Assembly (NCBI RefSeq): GCF_000144405.1
Contig: NC_014370.1
Location: 1,059,501 to 1,123,500, forward strand
Length of the DNA stretch: 64,000 nt
Direction: 5' to 3'
Source of the DNA: Prevotella melaninogenica ATCC 25845
GTDB lineage: Bacteria; Bacteroidota; Bacteroidia; Bacteroidales; Bacteroidaceae
This document shows, piece after piece, positions 7,132-15,517 of this stretch; the first letter of the stretch is position 1; each line of letters opens with the position of its first letter. A program made the translations under genes and the position numbers. The notes below the pieces were generated by a model, which worked only from the letters and a program-made list of their open reading frames with translations, was not told the DNA's origin and searched no databases.

Positions 7132-8694
7132 ATGATTGATACAACAATGAATAACTATACCTTATATAATTCAAAGCACTCTTCTACCCTATTGATTACA
7201 ACTTCAATAGCTGCTCTCGGCATTTCCTTCCCAGCCAAAGCACAACAAGTAAATACACAACCCAATATTATCTTGTTCATGGTAGACGACATGGGATGGC
7301 AAGACACATCTCTTCCCTTTGCCGATTCGATTACTGCCAATAATCGGAAATACGATACACCTAACATGGAAAGACTTGCTTCCGAGGGGATGATGTTTAC
7401 AGATGCTTATGCAACTCCTATCAGTTCGCCCTCCAGATGTAGTCTGATGACAGGTATGAATATGGCTCGTCATCGGGTAACGAATTGGACTTTACATCGC
7501 GATAAGATGACAGATGGGAAACGAGATGGCGTAACATTACCTGATTGGAATTATAATGGTATTGCGCAAAGCGGTAATGTCGCACATACTACAAAGGCTA
7601 TATCCTTTGTACAACTCCTAAAAAATGTAGGCTATCATACCATACATTGCGGAAAAGCACACTGGGGAGCTATTGACACTCCGGGTGAGAATCCGTGCCA
7701 TTTTGGCTTTGACGTAAACATTACAGGTACGGCAGCTGGTGGATTAGCTACCTATTTAAGCGAACGTAACTATGGTTTTGCAAAAGATGGCAAACCCACA
7801 TCTCCATTCGCTATCCCAGGCTTGGAACGTTATTGGGGTACTGGTATCTTTGCCACAGAAGCCCTTACACAAGAGGCAATAGCATCATTAGAGAAGGCTA
7901 AGAAATACGACCAACCTTTCTATCTCTATATGTCTCATTACGCTGTGCACGTACCAATCGATCGAGATATGCGTTTTTACCCTACGTATCGTGCACGTGG
8001 TCTTTCGGAAAAGGAAGCTGCTTACGCTTCATTGATTGCAGGAATGGATAAAAGTTTGGGAGACCTCATGGATTGGGTCGCAAAGGCAGGACTTAAGCGA
8101 GAGACCATCATCATCTTTATGAGCGATAATGGAGGACTCGCCTCATCATCCTATTGGCGGGATGGAGAACTTTACACGCAGAATGCACCACTCAAGAGTG
8201 GTAAAGGTTCTCTGTATGAAGGAGGTATAAGAGTTCCCTTTATTGTAAAATGGAATAATATTGTAAAACCAAATACTCGCTCTCATGCACCTATCATCAT
8301 AGAGGACCTCTACCCTACCTTACTCTCCATGGCTGGAATTAAGAACTATCATGTACCACAAAAAATAGACGGACAAGACATTACACCTATTCTTCGTGGT
8401 AAACAACAAGGTGATAAGAAGCGACAACTGATATGGAACTATCCTAACATTTGGGATGGAGAGGGATTGGGAATCAGTCTTAATTGTGCCATTCGTGAAG
8501 GGCAATGGAAATTGATTTATTCGTATCTCACTGGTCAAAAAGAACTATACGATCTATCCAGCGACCTGTCTGAGAAGAATAATCTTGCTTCTTCTCACCC
8601 TCAACTCGTTGAACGCCTTTACAGACATCTCACATCTAAATTACATAAAATGAATGCACAGAAACCAATCGTAGAGGGTGAAAAAAGAAAATAA
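7132..8694 (+). CDS. Exported arylsulfatase family enzyme, Ser-type (formylglycine)
   Basis: Type I sulfatase that would hydrolyse sulfate esters, probably on host glycans, in the periplasm or at the surface. 520 residues; N-terminal signal-like segment up to PAKAQQ (~38). Seen: metal-binding VDDMGW (51-56), the S-X-P-S-R formylglycine motif (Ser98-Arg102) followed by CSLMTG, SHYAVHVPID, MSDNGG, and KSGKGSLYEGGIRVPFIVKW. The maturation residue is Ser, not Cys, so a radical-SAM anSME-type maturase is needed; none is in the window. The real start may be the second Met (residue 6), which gives a more typical signal peptide. It has its own promoter and lies after a terminator. Confidence 0.9.
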   Translation: MIDTTMNNYTLYNSKHSSTLLITTSIAALGISFPAKAQQVNTQPNIILFMVDDMGWQDTSLPFADSITANNRKYDTPNMERLASEGMMFTDAYATPISSPSRCSLMTGMNMARHRVTNWTLHRDKMTDGKRDGVTLPDWNYNGIAQSGNVAHTTKAISFVQLLKNVGYHTIHCGKAHWGAIDTPGENPCHFGFDVNITGTAAGGLATYLSERNYGFAKDGKPTSPFAIPGLERYWGTGIFATEALTQEAIASLEKAKKYDQPFYLYMSHYAVHVPIDRDMRFYPTYRARGLSEKEAAYASLIAGMDKSLGDLMDWVAKAGLKRETIIIFMSDNGGLASSSYWRDGELYTQNAPLKSGKGSLYEGGIRVPFIVKWNNIVKPNTRSHAPIIIEDLYPTLLSMAGIKNYHVPQKIDGQDITPILRGKQQGDKKRQLIWNYPNIWDGEGLGISLNCAIREGQWKLIYSYLTGQKELYDLSSDLSEKNNLASSHPQLVERLYRHLTSKLHKMNAQKPIVEGEKRK

Positions 8695-9106
8695 GAGTGG
8701 TTAGTTTAAGTAGACATAAGTTATTCATTGATTTTATTTCAACTGCATCATTCTACTCTTATAGGATAAAAGAGAGAATAGTATCTCCTTGAAGTGATAT
8801 CTTATCAACTTTACGAAATAAGCTACTGACCCAACAGACTAAGTAAGTTCTTTGTAGTACAACTTGTTTATAACAATAAGTTGAACCTACTTTGGTGACA
8901 TTTTGCGAGATATTTAGCAGGCAGCACCATTGGTGTTTACCAACAACACAACACGTGCGGAGCATCAACACGCTATGTGCGGAATAACAATACATCAGCT
9001 GAAGATTGTCAAAGAATCTCGTTTTGGTTATTATAAAGAAAACTGTAAAGTGCTTTATAAAGAACTAATATAGGACAACTCTACCAAACAGCACTATAAA
9101 AACGTC
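8695..9106. other. Intergenic region between convergent genes
   Basis: 412 bp between the 3' ends of the sulfatase and the phosphoethanolamine transferase. The only recognisable content is a three-unit 22-bp hairpin array (8924-8989). A 78-codon minus-strand open frame overlaps the array and shows no protein features. No clear terminator. Confidence 0.6.
8924..8989. repeat. 22-bp hairpin array, locus A (3 units)
   Basis: Units start at 8924, 8946 and 8968, exactly 22 bp apart. The first is close to the consensus hairpin (GCACCATTGGTG); the others are decayed (ACACAACACGTGC, ACACGCTATGTGC). It lies between convergent genes. See loci B-F. Confidence 0.75.
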
Positions 9107-10864
9107 TTATTGATATAACGCTTTATCATAGTCAATAGTCTTCAAAACAAGACGACGACGATTGCTGTTGAAACTTGGAGAGATGACATTCCTCTCTTCG
9201 AAGTAGTCTTTTATCTTTATTCCAGCCAGATAAAGCAACAGATGTGGTAGATCATCTGTCATAAACTTATTACTTCTTGCCATCAATGTTTCCGTAATAA
9301 TCTTGCGATGTCTCTGCTTATATATAGGCGAACACCATATCCAAAAAGGTATTTCAAACTCTTCGTGATACTTCCTGAGATTGATTTGTTCGACTTCAGT
9401 TAACCTACCAGCCATATTTACATCTTTACCATAGCAATCCTCTCCATGGTCAGACAAGTAGACAATAATGGCATCCTTGTTACGGAACTGTTCTACTATC
9501 TTGTTCAATACATAATCATTATAAAGCGTTGCATTATCGTAGTCTGCAATAGTTTGTTTCTCTTTATCTGTCAAGTCCATACGCTTATAATCCATTATTC
9601 CAAACTTCTTCATATTACTTTTACAACGCAATGAGTATTGAAAATGCTGTCCTAAAAGATGAAAGATTATCAGTTGTGGCTTCTTATAGCTAATGATATC
9701 TTTATAATCATTTAATAGGTCCTCATCATAGTTATGAATCGTAACATTTCTATAATCAAACATTTGCTTGTTTAATTGTGGATGATTTAAGAAGAAACCA
9801 CCTACAAGATTATTCGTCCAATCAGGTGTATAGTTAATACCATACGGAAATTGATTAGACAAGAAACTAACATGATACCCCGCTTTCTTAAACACTGCTG
9901 GAAAGAGTACATACTTACTCCAATCACCTTTCTCATCAACGGATTGCAATGAGAATATTTGCTTGAACACTTTACTCGTTAGATTCCATGGTGAAACAAC
10001 ATTAGTAAACACTGCTAACGAATCTTTACCATTCATCATGGCAAGTTGATAAGGCGTTGTTGGCAAGGGATAGCCATACAGTTGAGAATGATGTCGGTTG
10101 GCACTTTCACCTATAACAAGTACAATTGTAGGAGATGTGAAAGAACATGAATCTACTTTAATTTGCTGATTAGCCATAATGACTCCATCAACCTGCTTTG
10201 CTATCAAGTGGTTTGAATAAAGTCCATAAACAATACGTTCGACTGGATGATAAAGATGTGCAAAACCATTAGTAACCGCAACCTCAAGTTCTGAGAGATT
10301 CTTAACTCTATAAAGCTGAACCTTATCATAAACACTTAAAGCTATTCCTACAAAGATTGTAAACATTAAAGCAAAGGCAACAAAAGGTTGCTTGAGATAA
10401 GAGGTTGGAAATGTCATCTTCTTTACCGCCATAACAATATGACAGAGTGCAAGAAAAAGAATAATATCAGCTGCGGAAAAGAAAAGTTTTAGATTAAGAT
10501 ATTGCAAGAAAAACTCTGTAGCCTCTCTGCCTGTAGTTTCTTGCGCTAAAAGAAGCATTGTCGGTGTAATTGGAGTATCAAAGAGTGTCTTACAACAAGT
10601 ATCTATTATGGCTACCACATAAACAACACTACTCAACATAATCACCAACCCTTGACGTATTGTTTGTTGACAAAGACTCAGTAAAAAACAAATAATATAT
10701 AGATCCGCAATCAATTCTATATAACCAAAAACATTACGATGACTCACATTCGTAAAGGCACCAACCAACAGCATAAACATAAAGAAAAGAGAATTCTCTT
10801 CTATTGGCTTTACCATCTTAGTTACAAAGGTACTTTTCATTTTCGTATTATTGATTTGCTTCAT
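9107..10864 (-). CDS. Inner-membrane phosphoethanolamine transferase-like enzyme (EptA/CptA family)
   Basis: 585 residues: hydrophobic N-terminal half (about 1-190, several membrane segments), then a periplasmic alkaline-phosphatase-fold domain. Seen: VIGESANRHHSQLYGYPLPTTP, where the nucleophile position is Ser (GES) rather than the Thr of EptA (GET), SFLSNQFPYG, LLGQHFQYSL and YLSDHGEDCYG. Such enzymes transfer phosphoethanolamine to lipid A or other envelope glycans; the acceptor here is unknown. It is convergent with the sulfatase, a distant fold relative. The ATG at 10864 is used; a minus-strand promoter (TACCTTTG) lies ~50 bases upstream. Confidence 0.87.
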   Translation of the reverse strand: MKQINNTKMKSTFVTKMVKPIEENSLFFMFMLLVGAFTNVSHRNVFGYIELIADLYIICFLLSLCQQTIRQGLVIMLSSVVYVVAIIDTCCKTLFDTPITPTMLLLAQETTGREATEFFLQYLNLKLFFSAADIILFLALCHIVMAVKKMTFPTSYLKQPFVAFALMFTIFVGIALSVYDKVQLYRVKNLSELEVAVTNGFAHLYHPVERIVYGLYSNHLIAKQVDGVIMANQQIKVDSCSFTSPTIVLVIGESANRHHSQLYGYPLPTTPYQLAMMNGKDSLAVFTNVVSPWNLTSKVFKQIFSLQSVDEKGDWSKYVLFPAVFKKAGYHVSFLSNQFPYGINYTPDWTNNLVGGFFLNHPQLNKQMFDYRNVTIHNYDEDLLNDYKDIISYKKPQLIIFHLLGQHFQYSLRCKSNMKKFGIMDYKRMDLTDKEKQTIADYDNATLYNDYVLNKIVEQFRNKDAIIVYLSDHGEDCYGKDVNMAGRLTEVEQINLRKYHEEFEIPFWIWCSPIYKQRHRKIITETLMARSNKFMTDDLPHLLLYLAGIKIKDYFEERNVISPSFNSNRRRLVLKTIDYDKALYQ

Positions 10865-10916
10865 ACTGTTTCATCCAATCATGATCTTAACATGCTATAA
10901 TAATCAGGATTAGTTA

Positions 10917-10924
10917 CAAAGGTA
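10917..10924 (-). promoter_or_regulatory. -7 element (TACCTTTG, minus strand) for the PEtn transferase
   Basis: CAAAGGTA on the plus strand reads TACCTTTG on the minus strand, about 50 bases before the start codon. Confidence 0.65.
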
Positions 10925-11021
10925 CAAAATAGCATCCGTATTTTCAAATAATTGTTATTTACATAAGCGTTATAAATATATACATTATACCATAATTCTA
11001 TATTGATCGTCTATTTATGTA

Positions 11022-11113
11022 ACTTAACATAGCTCGCTATACCTTTAACCCAAAGATAGATAAGCTGCTCAATTATAAAACAAAAGCAGTTTAGGCTTTA
11101 ACAGGCAGTTTAG
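11022..11113 (+). repeat. Dispersed intergenic repeat, family 1 (copy c, decayed)
   Basis: TGTAACTTAACATAGCTCGC, then GCTGCTCAATTATAAAACA and AGTTTAGGCTTTAA keep the motif order of the copy at 4158-4260 with many substitutions. The rest of the 10865-11276 gap holds the promoter above and the hairpin below, and no gene. Confidence 0.6.
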
Positions 11114-11154
11114 CTTAAAAGGATAATTATAACTACTAAGCCTAATCATAAGAA

Positions 11155-11185
11155 CGGTGAGCACATACCAACATGTAGCTCACCG
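11155..11185. terminator. Hairpin downstream of the alanine symporter gene
   Basis: CGGTGAGC / GCTCACCG perfect 8-bp stem with a 15-nt loop, ~90 bases past the 3' end of the minus-strand symporter gene. It lacks a strong U-tract on either strand, so terminator function is uncertain. Confidence 0.45.
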
Positions 11186-11276
11186 CTCAAAATAGTTGTT
11201 TATTCTTCAATTGATTGGTTTCAACATAATAAGAAGAAACATCAAAAGAAAATAACGATAGAAGTTGGCAAATGGC

Positions 11277-12629
11277 TTAAGAATTATTTTCTTTTCTGTT
11301 TGCCAAGAAGTTCTTATATATTTTCTTTACCTGAGGTGCAAGGAAAATAATACCAATAAGGTTAGGAATTACCATCAGACCATTGAAGGTATCTGCCAAT
11401 TCCCATACCATATCTGCTGCAAAAAGACAGCCAAGAAAGACAAAGAGAACAACAAGTGCACGATAAGAAAGAATACCCTTCTTACCAAACATAAACTTGA
11501 TATTCATCTCAGCAAACATATACCACCCAATAATTGTTGTGAAAGCAAAGAAGATTAGACTGATGGCAAGAAAGATAATTCCACCATTTCCAAAAGCTAT
11601 CTCGAAACCTTCTTGCGTAATAGCAACCGATTTTAAGCTTAGATTTTGGAAAGAACCTGTCAGCATAATGACAAAAGCTGTTGATGTACAGATAAGAACG
11701 GTATCAACAAAAACACCTGCCATAGCTACAAATCCCTGCTCAGAAGGGTCTTTAACATCAGCCAAAGCGTGAGCATGAGGTGTTGAACCCATACCAGCCT
11801 CATTCGAAAACAGACCACGAGCAACACCATAGCGAATGGCATATTTCATCACCGTACCAGCGGCTCCACCTGCTGCTGACTTCATAGAGAAAGCATCTTG
11901 GAAGATTGTACGGATAACATGAGGCAACTGATCAGCAAACATATAAATGATAACAAGCGAACCCAAGATATATACAACCGCCATGAAAGGGACTAAAAGT
12001 TCGGCTATAGCGGTGATTCGGCGTTGTCCTCCAATAATTACTACACCCACAACTGCTGCTAAAACAATACCTATAATATAAGAAGGTATATGGAAAGCAT
12101 TATTCAAAGCTATTGAGATAGAGTTTGCTTGTACCATATTTCCAACGAATCCCAACGCAAGAACAATAGCAACAGAAAAACAAACAGCAAGCCACTTACT
12201 ACCAAGTCCATAATAAAGATAATAGGCTGAGCCTCCGACCGTCTCGCCATGATACTCTTTCTTATACTTCTGGGCAAGTACTGCCTCAGAGAAAATGGTG
12301 CTCATTCCTAACAATGCAGATACCCACATCCAGAAAATAGCTCCCATACCACCACTTGCAATAGCTGTTGCCACACCACCAATATTACCAGTACCAACTT
12401 GAGCGGCTACAGCTGTGGCTAATGCTTGGAATGAATTAACTTTTGTTTCACCAGGCTTTCGCTTCTTGAATATTGGACCAAAAGCATACTTAAACGCCAA
12501 ATTTAGATGGCGAATCTGTGGGAAACCAAGGTAGACAGTATAGAAAATGCCTACTCCTAACAATGCGTACATGAGAAAACTATTCCACAAAAACTCATTG
12601 AACGCTTTTACATAGTCTAATACATTCAT
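11277..12629 (-). CDS. Alanine/glycine:cation symporter (AGCS family)
   Basis: 450-residue integral membrane protein that imports alanine or glycine with Na+ across the inner membrane. Seen: ~10-11 hydrophobic segments; the family's conserved SFQALATAVAAQVGTGNIGG (66-85) and FSNEAGMGSTPHAHALAD (274-291), both typical of AGCS substrate and ion sites. Length matches the family. It has its own promoter (TATATTTG, minus strand) ~90 bases upstream and no close operon partner. Specificity (Ala versus Gly) cannot be told from sequence. Confidence 0.93.
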   Translation of the reverse strand: MNVLDYVKAFNEFLWNSFLMYALLGVGIFYTVYLGFPQIRHLNLAFKYAFGPIFKKRKPGETKVNSFQALATAVAAQVGTGNIGGVATAIASGGMGAIFWMWVSALLGMSTIFSEAVLAQKYKKEYHGETVGGSAYYLYYGLGSKWLAVCFSVAIVLALGFVGNMVQANSISIALNNAFHIPSYIIGIVLAAVVGVVIIGGQRRITAIAELLVPFMAVVYILGSLVIIYMFADQLPHVIRTIFQDAFSMKSAAGGAAGTVMKYAIRYGVARGLFSNEAGMGSTPHAHALADVKDPSEQGFVAMAGVFVDTVLICTSTAFVIMLTGSFQNLSLKSVAITQEGFEIAFGNGGIIFLAISLIFFAFTTIIGWYMFAEMNIKFMFGKKGILSYRALVVLFVFLGCLFAADMVWELADTFNGLMVIPNLIGIIFLAPQVKKIYKNFLANRKENNS

Positions 12630-12719
12630 CGGCTACATAGTTTAGATATTAGTAATAGATTAGTGGATAATACCACATTAGATTGTTTAGTAACAGATTA
12701 AATAATCAATCTTACGCCG

Positions 12720-12727
12720 CAAATATA
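12720..12727 (-). promoter_or_regulatory. -7 element (TATATTTG, minus strand) for the symporter
   Basis: CAAATATA on the plus strand; about 90 bases upstream of the start at 12629. Confidence 0.6.
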
Positions 12728-13034
12728 GTATTTTATCTTTTACAAAGCAACGATAAAAGCAACTTTTTGAGTTAATCACAAAATTACTTTTGTATTAACA
12801 TTTTCATCATGCAGAGTTCAATCTGCTGCTATTTTATGATCCAATTAACGGTGTAATTATCATTCATAAACTCATTTATATCTCTCATCTGCCTACATTG
12901 AAAATCTCATCATGAAATACTTCAACTATACATACCGCATTGAAAAGACTTTACATAAATCTAAATGAACCTATTAAAATAAAGACAAAAAACACACATA
13001 AATATCATCTTTCTAACCAACAGGGAATCAACCA

Positions 13035-13155
13035 CTTAAGTTAAGTCATTTCAAAAGATGCTTAATAGGCTTCTTAAAGGGCGTTAGTAAGGCCTCAAAA
13101 GGGCGTCTTTTGAAAGCCTATTGGACGTTAATTGAATGCTAAAAGAGCATATATT
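13035..13155 (-). repeat. Dispersed ~110-bp intergenic repeat, family 3 (reverse copy)
   Basis: The reverse complement reads GCTCTTTTAGCATTCAATTA, then AAAAGACGCCCTTTTGAGG, CTTACTAACGCCCTTT and GCATCTTTTGAAAT, in the same order as the copy at 22880-22992. Identity between the two is high (roughly 80-85% by eye). Confidence 0.8.
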
Positions 13156-13248
13156 AATAACGAGATAACTCAAAATATTTTACAAATATAAAATAAACAG
13201 AAAATAAACTACTCTAACTAAGATTGTATCGGATGATATGTTAGTTTA

Positions 13249-13346
13249 ACCCAAATCAGTCATTGGAGCCTAAACATATTTTGTGTTTCTTATCGAGCAG
13301 ATTGCCTGTCGTTATAACGCAGGCGTAGCGGGCTACGTCAAGTTAC
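13249..13346 (-). repeat. Dispersed intergenic repeat, family 1 (copy b, reverse)
   Basis: The reverse complement begins TAACTTGACGTAGCCCGCTA and ends near ATGACTGATTTGGGTTAA. It is the best-preserved partner of the copy at 4158-4260 and lies in inverted orientation to it, just inside IS copy 2. Confidence 0.8.
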
Positions 13347-13530
13347 AAAGACACACAAGATACCGATAAGAAAATAAAAGATGTTTAGAAACAACACTAT
13401 AGTAATAAGAATTATACATAACCGATTTGGGGTTAACTCTTATCCTGCTGAAAATCATCATGTCTAACACTAAAAGATTTCATCAAATAGCCATGTATTA
13501 ATAAAAAGGCACAAGAAAAGTTATAAATAA

Positions 13531-13562
13531 TTTGGAATTATCAGAAATTCTTGTTACCTTTG
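13531..13562 (+). promoter_or_regulatory. Promoter for tRNA-Lys
   Basis: TTTG at 13531-13534, exactly 20 nt, TACCTTTG at 13555-13562: a consensus Bacteroidota housekeeping promoter. The tRNA starts 26 bases later. Confidence 0.85.
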
Positions 13563-13587
13563 CACTCGCTTTATAAAAGCATAGGGA

Positions 13588-13660
13588 GATTCGCTAGCTC
13601 AGCTGGTAGAGCACAACACTTTTAATGTTGGGGTCATGGGTTCGAGCCCCATGCGAATCA
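13588..13660 (+). tRNA. tRNA-Lys (TTT)
   Basis: Acceptor GATTCGC / GCGAATC, D-arm GCTC...GAGC, anticodon stem CAACA/TGTTG with loop CTTTTAA (anticodon TTT at 13621-13623), T-arm ATGGG TTCGAGC CCCAT, discriminator A. CCA not encoded. Confidence 0.97.
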
Positions 13661-13671
13661 CTTGAAACAAC

Positions 13672-13705
13672 AAGAGGAATATCCGCAAGGATATTCCTCT
13701 TTTGT
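13672..13705 (+). terminator. Intrinsic terminator after tRNA-Lys
   Basis: AAGAGGAATATCC / GGATATTCCTCTT stem with a GCAA tetraloop and a short T run, the same design as the tRNA-Phe terminator. Confidence 0.85.
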
Positions 13706-13810
13706 CTTAGTATCTGTGTGCTATAATCCCCCCAATGATAGACATCAGGGCTCAGTAGAAAAAAGGTGGGGAAATTTTCTTAATTAATATATTTTTCTTT
13801 CCTTTGTATT

Positions 13811-14197
13811 ATGGAAGATACTTATCTATATCATTTAGCATCGTTGGTTCTCCCTAAGGATGTATTGAAATACTTCTCTGTAGTTAAAATAGAACCTAGT
13901 CCTTCATTATTGCGTATCCATCTTGACGAGAAGATGGAGAAAGAACTTTCCGATGATCTTCATTTTGAATCAAAAGGCTTTATGGAAGCTGTCGAGGTGA
14001 CGGACTTTCCGATTCGTGACCATAAGGTTATTTTGGTTCTTCGTCGACGTCGCTGGATAGATATTCGTACAGGTAAGAGTTTCTCTCTTCCCTTGCAGAT
14101 AGATATTACAGCCTCCGGCACTCGTTATTCCAAAGAGTTCGGAGCTTTTTTAAAAGAAACGTATGGAGACATCCCCAGTGACCTGCCGTACGCTTGA
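13811..14197 (+). CDS. IS transposase N-terminal protein, copy 2
   Basis: 128 residues, the N-terminal part of the ISL3-like transposase. Residues 41-128 are identical to copy 1, but residues 3-40 differ at 12 positions and 24 codons, including many silent changes. The non-coding bases before the ATG differ at only one site. The pattern indicates local recombination with a diverged relative of this IS. It ends 35 bases inside the catalytic frame. Confidence 0.8.
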   Translation: MEDTYLYHLASLVLPKDVLKYFSVVKIEPSPSLLRIHLDEKMEKELSDDLHFESKGFMEAVEVTDFPIRDHKVILVLRRRRWIDIRTGKSFSLPLQIDITASGTRYSKEFGAFLKETYGDIPSDLPYA

Positions 14198-15155
14198 GGA
14201 ATTCTATCATATCAATGGACGTAGTTTTGAGAAACAATACAAGGAAACACTAAGTGGTTACAGGTCCTGGGATCAGTTGTCTCATGCTCAGAAGTGGCTT
14301 CTCTTTGAGGATAATATTGGTAAGAATATAGCAATAGACGAGACATCCTTGTCCAATGGTGAACTCTATACGATTATCACTAATAGGGACAAACACGGCA
14401 AGCAAGGATGTCTTGTAGCCATTGTTGCTGGAACCAAATCCTTGGATGTCTGCAAGGTATTGGATAAGATAGATGAAAAGAAACGGGAAGCCGTAGAAGA
14501 GGTCACCTTGGACTTATCCGATAGTATGCGTAAGATTGTAAGGCATTGTTTTCCAAAAGCTAAACGAGTGATTGATCGCTTTCATATACAGAAACTTGCA
14601 AGTGATGCCGTGCAACAGATGAGAATAGAGTATCGCTGGGCAGCTTTACAGCAAGCAAATGACGAGAAAGAGAATGCAAAGTTAGAAAAGATAGCGTATC
14701 AACCACTGACTTTTGAAAATGGAGATACACGTAGTGAACTGCTGGTAAGAAGTAGGTACCTGTTGTTCAAATCATCAGAGAAATGGACTGATGAACAGAA
14801 GCTAAGAGCCAAAATACTGTTCAGAGAATATCCTGACATTAAGAAGGCTTACGGTTTATCACATTCGCTAAGAATGATTTTTGCTAAGAATACTATCAAA
14901 GATGCAGCCAGACTATCATTGGCAAAATGGTATAATAACGTCGCAGAAGCTGGCTTTCATTCCTTTAATGTCATTGCTGCAACTTTCTACGAGCATTACG
15001 AAGACATACTTAACTTTTATATTAACAGATCTACAAACGCTGCTGCGGAATCCTTCAATGCAAAAATAAAACTATTTAGGGCTAACTTAAGAGGAGTTGT
15101 AGATAAAAGTTTCTTTCTTTTTAGGCTTGCCAAAATATATGCCTATCCCCACTAA
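14163..15155 (+). CDS. IS transposase, DDE catalytic part (ISL3-like), copy 2
   Basis: 330 residues; DDE motifs as in copy 1 (IAIDETSLSNGE; VIDRFHIQKLASDAV; AAAESFNAKIKLF). The frame is +1 relative to the N-terminal frame, and a TAA at 14151-14153 closes it just upstream of the ATG at 14163. A joined protein would therefore need a +1 or -2 shift within about 44 bases; separate translation by reinitiation at the ATG is the simpler reading. Confidence 0.88.
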   Translation: METSPVTCRTLEEFYHINGRSFEKQYKETLSGYRSWDQLSHAQKWLLFEDNIGKNIAIDETSLSNGELYTIITNRDKHGKQGCLVAIVAGTKSLDVCKVLDKIDEKKREAVEEVTLDLSDSMRKIVRHCFPKAKRVIDRFHIQKLASDAVQQMRIEYRWAALQQANDEKENAKLEKIAYQPLTFENGDTRSELLVRSRYLLFKSSEKWTDEQKLRAKILFREYPDIKKAYGLSHSLRMIFAKNTIKDAARLSLAKWYNNVAEAGFHSFNVIAATFYEHYEDILNFYINRSTNAAAESFNAKIKLFRANLRGVVDKSFFLFRLAKIYAYPH

Positions 15156-15175
15156 ATATCTACTGTCCCGACATC

Positions 15176-15517
15176 AGCAGTAATAATCGAAGCTACCTTA
15201 CAATATTTAGTTGGGGTGTATGCCGCTTGTCATTAGAAAACTACAATAAAAAAGTAGGCTTCAAACTTTGATTTATAAAATTAGTTTTTTATATTTGCAG
15301 AAACTAATAATTTAAAATACAAACAAATAGAACAATAACCTTTTAGACTGGCAGGACGTAAACTCTCTGTCACCTATAAAACCTCGAAGACTAACCTCTT
15401 TATACCTATGGGCAGCATCGTTCCGCCTCAATCTACTAATGTGGCTTTAACGTTGAAAACCGATTACTGTGGAAATATGATTTATGAGAATGGACAATTA
15501 AGCAAGATTCTTACCGA
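15176..15517 (+). repeat. Direct repeat, Rhs-fragment unit 1
   Basis: About 342 bp repeated at 16798-17138 with roughly 85-90% identity by eye. Each copy has a TATATTTG promoter element, an AT-rich leader and then an internal piece of an Rhs gene starting in ...GRKLSVTYKTSKTNLF. The promoter-to-Rhs junction is the same in both, so it predates the duplication. Confidence 0.85.

Larger units (their letters stand above)
12630..13587. other. Long gene-free region before tRNA-Lys, with repeats
   Basis: 958 bp without a credible gene. Contents: symporter promoter (12720-12727), a family-3 dispersed repeat in reverse orientation (about 13035-13155), a family-1 repeat in reverse orientation (13249-13346) and the tRNA-Lys promoter (13531-13562). 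The remainder is AT-rich with no structure I could identify. Confidence 0.65.
13749..15169 (+). mobile_element. ISL3/ISAon1-type insertion sequence, copy 2
   Basis: 1,421 bp from GGCTCAGTAGA to CTACTGTCCC with imperfect ~24-bp inverted ends. It is flanked by the 8-bp direct repeat GACATCAG (13741-13748 and 15170-15177). It carries two overlapping transposase frames on the plus strand. It lies 89 bases after tRNA-Lys, mirroring copy 1 (77 bases after tRNA-Phe), and in opposite orientation to copy 1. Its right end sits at the edge of a duplicated Rhs-fragment unit. Confidence 0.92.

Noticed and set aside
8759-8995. 78-codon minus-strand open frame
   Set aside because: Overlaps hairpin array A; the Cys/Val-rich translation reflects the repeat and shows no protein pattern.
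14140-14200. Classical -1 programmed frameshift joining the two ISL3-like frames
   Set aside because: The catalytic frame is +1 relative to the first frame and is closed by a TAA just upstream of its ATG. A -1 slip on the T6/A4 tract cannot reach it, so reinitiation is simpler.
2464-15169. Integrative element using the tRNA genes as attachment sites
   Set aside because: No integrase, relaxase or phage gene lies nearby and I see no duplication of the tRNA 3' ends. IS insertion near the tRNAs explains the layout.
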